DNA from: Gymnopilus junonius
Taxonomy: Eukaryota > Basidiomycota > Agaricomycetes > Agaricales > Galerinaceae
Length of the DNA: 13,414 nt
NCBI GenBank assembly: GCA_015501075.1
Contig: JADNYJ010000775.1
Location: forward strand, 1-13,414
Direction of reading: 5' to 3'
Shown: positions 8,463-13,414 of the stretch, in pieces
How positions within the stretch are numbered: the first letter of the stretch is position 1
Layout of the letters: each line of letters opens with the position of its first letter
The notes under the pieces: model-generated
What the model saw: the letters and a program-made list of their open reading frames with translations, nothing else
Databases searched by the model: none
Told to the model about the DNA's origin: nothing
Program-made: the position numbers and the translations under genes

Positions 8463-11111
8463 CTATGAAAGCCTGTTTGATTGAAGGCTCGAATATGGGA
8501 ATGGATGTGCTTCTGTATTGAGGATATATTCTACAGCAATGACAGACCGTCAGTAAACAGTGTTCGGTCTGATAATGCAAAATACCTACTATCCAATGGT
8601 ATAACATCCGAGCTTGAGAAAAGTAAATACAAATACTTGAGCGTCTCACTCTGTAAACATACCGTCAGAACATATTCAAGTCTCTCCGGAACAAAACACT
8701 CACCAAAAAGAAAGTTTCCATCCTATCCTCTTGCCTAGCCGGGTTCTCATCCACATTGATAATTGTCGCGTACCCGCCATCCGCAACGCGGCAGTGGGTG
8801 TCGATTGCGTGGAAGATGCTCCAGCCATGGTCCCTGTACCGTTGATCGCCTGTCAGTCTGTATGCGATGAAGAGGGATTCAACAGTCTCGGGGCGGAGCA
8901 TGTATCGAGCGTCGTATGGCGGAAATTCTCCAACCCTGGCAGTGAAGGTTCAAATAAATGAATTGAAAGGGGGAAAGGAGGATACTTACGCCGCGCCTTT
9001 GATGTACCAATCTGAGGGTGCACCTGCGTAACCGTCCATGCCATCGCTTGGTACACGGAAATACACGACTTCAGGAGACAGACCCCTGCATAATTCGAGG
9101 TCAAAAATAACAGAAAAGATGTCAGCGTTATTTGCACATCGAAACCCAAAGGAATATAAGAGGGACTGACGTCTGGGTATCATGTGTGTTCATACAAGTC
9201 TTGATGAGCTCCATGCCCGTCTTCCAATCTCGCAATCCTTTCTCTGAGAGTTCTTCGGGACGTGGGGGGATGGAGACTGGATGTACCAGTGCGCCTGTGC
9301 GTGTTGCGCCGAGCATGAGAGATCCGCCGAAGAAGCATACGAGGTGGTCTTGTTTTGGTGTGAGACGCCATGATCTGGGGGATACATAAAACATAAGGTT
9401 GAAAACAAATGGCTAGAATGGGGGCAAACTCACAACTCGCCATTTGGTCCGTCCTCTGGTACGAGTTCGGACGTGTAAATCATCTTATTACCCATGCTCT
9501 GCTGAATGAGGTATTTGTGGACGGCATCCATCGCATCTTCGTACATCTGCAGAAGTAAACTCCCTCGGTGAGCCCCTTTCATATCAAGAAATCTTGGAGC
9601 GCACCTCGCGATAAACAGGTTCAGAATTGTTCTGCACAGTAGAATAACCGTCAAGGTTGTGTTTAGGAGGGAAAGGTATAAACCTACAGTCTGGAGGTAC
9701 TGTTTCAATAGGTATTCGTAGAACGAATCTCCTCGAGATCCAAGTCGTATTGATGAGGTCTCATACTGTCCATCTTCAACGCTACACAAGAGTTAGTGAT
9801 GTAAAGATAAAATGTATGAGTCAACTAACCCCATGAATATCGACGCTAGCCCATGTGGAAGTCGAGCACGTTTAACCACTTTCATGACCTGTTGTTGAAG
9901 AAAGGGATGGCCATGAGCACAAAGAAACAAAAGCAAGGGGGAGGAAGACAGCAACACATTTTCGACAGCACGCCAATAGGCCTCGTTGCCCGTCAAGTAG
10001 CTCAAATAGCGGAACTCCAGTTGCAAGGTAGCAACTTCTGCTATACTGACCAAGTAAGGAAAGTCGGTGGCTTGGTACCCCTTGCGTTCGAAGAGATTGA
10101 CTGCTGGCAGTGGTAATCCCACAGGAGTGTCGAAAGCAGGCAGCATCCGGTCTGCAAGGTCAATAGCCTTGTCGAGGTAAAGCGGGTCATTGTCGGATAG
10201 GTGGTACGCCGAGAGGAGACCTCCTAGCACACGAATTGTGGTCTACGCCGAGTACAACATGAGTGTTGAAATATCAAAGACAGAGGATAACAAAAACGCA
10301 CCTCGAAGGTACTAAACTTAGCGTCGCGGTCGAAGGATAGCTCATCCTCTACCCACTTCCGTGCACGAACATATTCATCACCAAGTCCCATGATTTGCAG
10401 AGAATCGAGCACGTCCACGACCATGTATCCGATTCCTCCTGCTTCTGTGAGATTAGACCCATTCTTGCTGAGAGGGTGGTATTCGTCGTCACCCATGGCA
10501 TTCTTTTCTGGAATTCAAAGTAATATAATCCGTCAGGTTGGGATGTCTATCTTCCAGCGACAAAAGAGATGTACCGTAGGCGTGCCATGAGTGCTGTGAA
10601 GCTTCGTCAGGCGAAGGACCTGCGTAAATGGGATTCACCTTACTCACCTTGAATGCCAACACTACAGCGTCGCGCTTGGTGGCGTCGGCTGGTAAATATG
10701 TTAATACTGGTTGGCGAGCTGCCGGAGCTGCATCGTAGTGTTCTGAAAATCCGATCCAGTCGTCTATAAAATTGATAAATATTGAAGGGTTCTACGAATG
10801 CAAAGTCAGTCGTAGCCAAAGTCTAGAAAGGGCTCGGGGTTCACTAGATAAAGATAGATCCCAACAGCGAAGAGAACAGGTATCCAAACGAATGTCGTTA
10901 ATAAAGACGAGGCAGAATCGACATCGCCCGCTGTCGCGCCCTACGTTCAGAAAAGCACAAGAATAGACCTGCTGTGAGCACTCAGATCCATCTTCCAAAG
11001 TCCAAATTTACATACCTGATCCTTGGTCTGTTTCGAGACCTCCTGGGTCTTTTTGTGAGAATCCGAGTCTTTTCTAGGTTTCTTGCGTGCGCGAGTGTCG
11101 ATGGAAACCAT
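8463..11111 (-). CDS. Class I alpha-1,2-mannosidase (GH47), type II membrane protein
   Basis: It trims terminal alpha-1,2-linked mannose from N-glycans in the ER/Golgi lumen and needs Ca2+. Fifteen exons on the minus strand: 11111-11016, 10940-10845, 10791-10648, 10593-10575, 10507-10302, 10242-9958, 9888-9830, 9781-9688, 9631-9605, 9546-9434, 9374-9171, 9085-8990, 8935-8704, 8650-8590, 8530-8463. They total exactly 1800 nt (599 aa), all GT-AG. A basic cytosolic tail (RARKKPRK) precedes one transmembrane segment (about 45-64). Family landmarks are HSWHAYEKNAMGDDEYHPLS, E187 in FETTIRVLGG, D320 in RGDSFYEYLLKQY, E496 in RPETVES, and T583 in NTEAHP, the expected acidic catalytic residues and Ca2+ ligand. 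ATG 11111 is the first in-frame ATG. Exons of 19 and 27 nt are unusually small. The exact subgroup (ER MNS1-like or Golgi) is not decided. Confidence 0.95.
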
Positions 11112-11452
11112 AATTAATGGTGAATGGCTGAGGGAGATGAGGCGTTGATCATTACCTGGCGCCTTCCTGGGAGCCAAAAGTTGAAAGACGGTTCGATCAA
11201 CGGCAACGGATGTAGCTGATGCCCCGGATCAAAGTGCGCGACAGGTCCGAGTCAGTTCTTTGCTTGTTTCTGTTTTTCCACCTGGCTTGGCCCTTGAGGG
11301 CTCCCAGCCTCCCCTCGCCTAAAGTTCCAGTGGTAGACTGGAGGTATCACGGTTCTCTCAAGTGTCATGCGTCCAATATCTGCTGTGCGACTCGCTTTAC
11401 GGCGGTCATTTATACCCATTTCGTTCCCAGATACCAAAGACCCACCATTTTT
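11112..11452. promoter_or_regulatory. Divergent intergenic region, GH47 / kinase
   Basis: 341 bp separate the divergent starts of the GH47 gene and the SRPK-like kinase. A TTTATA at 11409-11414 lies about 40 bp before the kinase ATG. No other clear motif is seen. The open frame that runs into the kinase from 11219 has no family features before the ATG at 11453. Confidence 0.45.
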
Positions 11453-12165
11453 ATGAAGCACCAGTTGCTTTTAGCTCGACTATCTCCTATTCGAACCCTT
11501 CAAACAGCAGCTTCTTCTAAGGAGGTTCCGCAGCCTGTGATCTCCTTTGAAGAGCTTCCTGCGAACGCCACGTTCGAGGAAGAGGAGGTGCCGGAATATG
11601 ATCCCAAGGCCTTCTTTCCTGTGAAGCTTGGGGAGGTCATTTGCGGTGAGTATCCGTGTAGCTTTGGACATTCCTTGATTAAAGGCCATGCCTCACAGAG
11701 ATGATGCATACTTGACTTTGAAGGTCTGTACCTTGGCAAAAGTTGACAGCGTCGTAACTCCCCAGTACGAGAACGAAATCGCTGCTTCCAGACATCTTCA
11801 GGAAGTGTGCGCTGATGATGAAGGCCAGCAGTATGTGCGGACAGTTCTAGATGATTTCGTTGTTACTGGTCCTCATGGGCAGCACCTTGCCCATCAGCTT
11901 CTGTTTGAGTGTTACCATCATTTCGTCAACTCCCCGAACTGCCGACGGAGAAAGAGGATACAATCTAAACGAGAGGCAGAAGTCACAACTCTCCTCAAGT
12001 GCTTTCAAACCCTTCCACGACCTTTTGTCATTGGGACGCTTGAGTGGCCTGGCCCTACTGAAGTTCGCTATCATCCTCGCGGCGCTGACCTTAGGCGCCG
12101 ACATAACCGACCTCATCATGGTCTGGAAACTCTCCGATCAGTCAACTATGGAACATATTCAATGA
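11453..12165 (+). pseudogene. SRPK-like serine/threonine kinase, degenerate N-terminal part
   Basis: The first exon (11453-11645) encodes MKHQLLLARLSPIRTLQTAA, a basic start resembling a mitochondrial presequence. FEELPANATFEEEEVPEYDP and FFPVKLGEVICG follow, the typical lead-in of fungal SRPK-like kinases. It ends at a GTGAGT donor in phase 1. The glycine-rich loop (RYQ..KLGYG..STVW) that should follow is absent. Instead DDAYLTLKVCTLAKVDSVVT resumes at 11700 in a frame that splicing at 11646-11698 cannot reach without a stop. The beta-3 lysine (LTLKV) and alpha-C glutamate (ENEIAASRHL) remain. After about 11892 the frame is lost. Kinase-like LALLKFAIILAALTLGADIT reappears in another frame at 12049-12123, where the HTDLKPDN catalytic loop is reduced to TDL-IMV. 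An active kinase cannot be made. Confidence 0.78.
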
Positions 12166-12818
12166 ACCTCTTTCTTGGGAACATACGAGTCGGATTTGCT
12201 CACAGCAAGTATGATAGCCAACTTCAAATCAGCGACGACAAAGAACCAAGATTCGAAGAAACTGAGATTCATTTGGAGATATCTACGGAGATCTTACCTC
12301 CCACTCAAACTGGGATAACTATGTTCATCCCGATATCTATATCCATCCCCCACAATCCTGATATCTGTACCATCGACGGATTCCTCGCCACACAACATCG
12401 TATTGAGTCCTATGACAATTTCCCTTACAAACTTCTGGTCGAAGATGCTGCAGGGAACCCCCAATTTCGCACTGAAGACTTGAAATGCCTAACTCGCCGT
12501 AACAAAGCACGAAAACTGGCGAGGCTTTTTGTCACCGAAATGGGCTGGGCAATCGATGTATCTAACGAAGACAAAGGGTTGGGATTTTCTGATATTGCTA
12601 TGGATACTTGTTTCGATGTCACTATCGAAGAATGGGCATCGATACTTTGTAGGAGGTGTAAAGGTTTGGAAGATTTGTTGGCGCCAGAAATTAGGAATGT
12701 CAGGTTCAGGGAACCGATATTGTGGGCAGCCCGACATTGGCGACATGGAGGAAGTCCAGAGGTGCATTCAAGACAGGTATCTTCGGCCATGAAGATAGGC
12801 GTTTCGAATCCTAGGTGA
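12166..12818 (+). other. Unrecognised open frame downstream of kinase fragment
   Basis: The frame of the kinase segment (open from 11688) continues without a stop to 12818. The 3' two thirds show no kinase motif. They contain hydrophilic, plausible-looking stretches such as DICTIDGFLATQHRIESYDN and FVTEMGWAIDVSNEDKGLGF. I recognise no family, signal peptide or membrane segment. No ATG with a clear gene context separates it from the kinase remnant. It could be an exon of a lost or fused gene, a chance open frame, or coding sequence brought in by rearrangement. Confidence 0.3.
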
Positions 12819-13076
12819 CGTGGAGGCTAGTTGAAATTGTTCTGTTGCCAGAAGGAAAATCCGCCATATATTTACTGGTGAAACCGTGATCATGACCAGC
12901 CTTCGGCCCATTGCCCCTCATCGCCAACCTGTGATTGACTCCTCGCGGCTCAGTGGGAACTAATGTCGCATCTGAAGGCCATATGGAGAATAACGGTCCT
13001 CGTATCCGTAATGTCGACTCGCTTCTGGGAATTTTAAACAATCGTCACAACAATCTGGGTGAATCATTGGCTGCTC

Positions 13077-13414
13077 TCAAAGGCCTGGTTTCTCCAGATA
13101 AGGCTGCATCAACCACTCATCCCAGATCAAGTCCTCTGCCGTGGGACGCTCTTCTGGGAGCCAACGCAGAACGCTTCGCACAAACGCCACGAGGAGTTCC
13201 TTGTCTTTCCCTTGGAGGCGATATTCCCTCATCTCGAAAGACTGTTCAGGGATCTCCGTCTTAGCTATCCAGTTACCTGTTCACGTGAATTTCTGTTAGC
13301 GACGACTTAATTTACGAGGGAGTGATGTATTACCTTCTGAGTCGCAATATTGACGACACTTTTCACTTCTCTGGAGAAACTCCTTCGGGGGCGTCCGAGA
13401 AGAGAAACCATCTC
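13077..13414 (-). CDS. SRPK-like kinase, C-terminal exons (partial)
   Basis: The last exon (13276-13077) encodes GNWIAKTEIPEQSFE, MREYRLQGKDKELLVAFVRS, VLRWLPEERPTAEDLIWDEW and LMQPYLEKPGL, then a stop. This is the alpha-I region and tail of fungal SRPK-like kinases, including the conserved arginine and RPTAEDL motif. A 57-nt intron (13333-13277) joins it to an upstream exon (13414-13334) with KEFLQRSEKCRQYCDSE. The typical MVSLLG stretch at the very edge is in a different frame, with the switch at a run of five C (minus strand). This suggests a one-base loss. The rest of the kinase must lie to the right of the window. It faces the broken kinase on the plus strand tail to tail. Confidence 0.75.

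Noticed and set aside
11112..11177. Extended GH47 N-terminus from 11177
   Set aside because: The codon at 11177 is TTG; the first in-frame ATG is at 11111, just before the basic cytosolic tail.
11219..11452. Longer N-terminus for the kinase, from 11219
   Set aside because: The in-frame upstream part lacks family resemblance, while the ATG at 11453 starts the known type of N-terminus.

Overview
The window looks like nuclear DNA of a mushroom-forming basidiomycete (Agaricomycetes). Every recognisable gene is cut by many short introns (mostly 48-75 nt, GT-AG). The gene types fit such a genome: a multi-intron cytochrome P450, a fungal TauD/TfdA-type dioxygenase, SRPK-like kinases of a family expanded in fungi, two ribosomal protein genes and a GH47 mannosidase. 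I rebuilt all exon structures by hand from reading frames and splice signals.

Left accessory part (1-5843). A P450 I-helix exon remnant (about 19-155) is followed by a 643-bp AT-rich element (307-949). The element has 65-bp terminal inverted repeats starting CACTG and a 3-bp flanking duplication (CGG), which points to a non-autonomous CACTA/EnSpm-type transposon. A 12-exon P450 gene (1147-3317, +) starts 197 bp beyond it. Its only defect is a 5-bp tandem duplication at the exon 3 splice donor. About 1 kb without a recognisable gene follows (3318-4356). Then comes a six-exon 2-oxoglutarate/Fe(II) dioxygenase (4357-5843, -) whose central exon carries five single-base frame breaks within about 260 bp.

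Housekeeping core (6405-11111). Ribosomal proteins eL21 (-) and uS4/RPS9 (+) are transcribed divergently from a 312-bp shared promoter region. RPS9 is convergent with a 15-exon GH47 class I alpha-1,2-mannosidase (8463-11111, -, 599 aa). All three reading frames are intact over about 2.9 kb of coding sequence. The breaks elsewhere are therefore unlikely to reflect uniformly poor sequence.

Right part (11453-13414). A broken SRPK-like kinase (+) keeps its N-terminal extension, beta-3 lysine and alpha-C glutamate but lacks the glycine loop and an intact catalytic loop. An unrecognised open frame continues from it. The last two exons of a kinase of the same type lie on the opposite strand and run off the window.

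The genes do not form an obvious pathway. The picture is a conserved ribosomal/glycosylation island between decaying accessory genes. I found no clearly new system. The points most worth a second look are the CACTA-type element, the P450 micro-exon lesion, the clustered dioxygenase frame breaks, the structured RPS9 intron, and the kinase halves on opposite strands.
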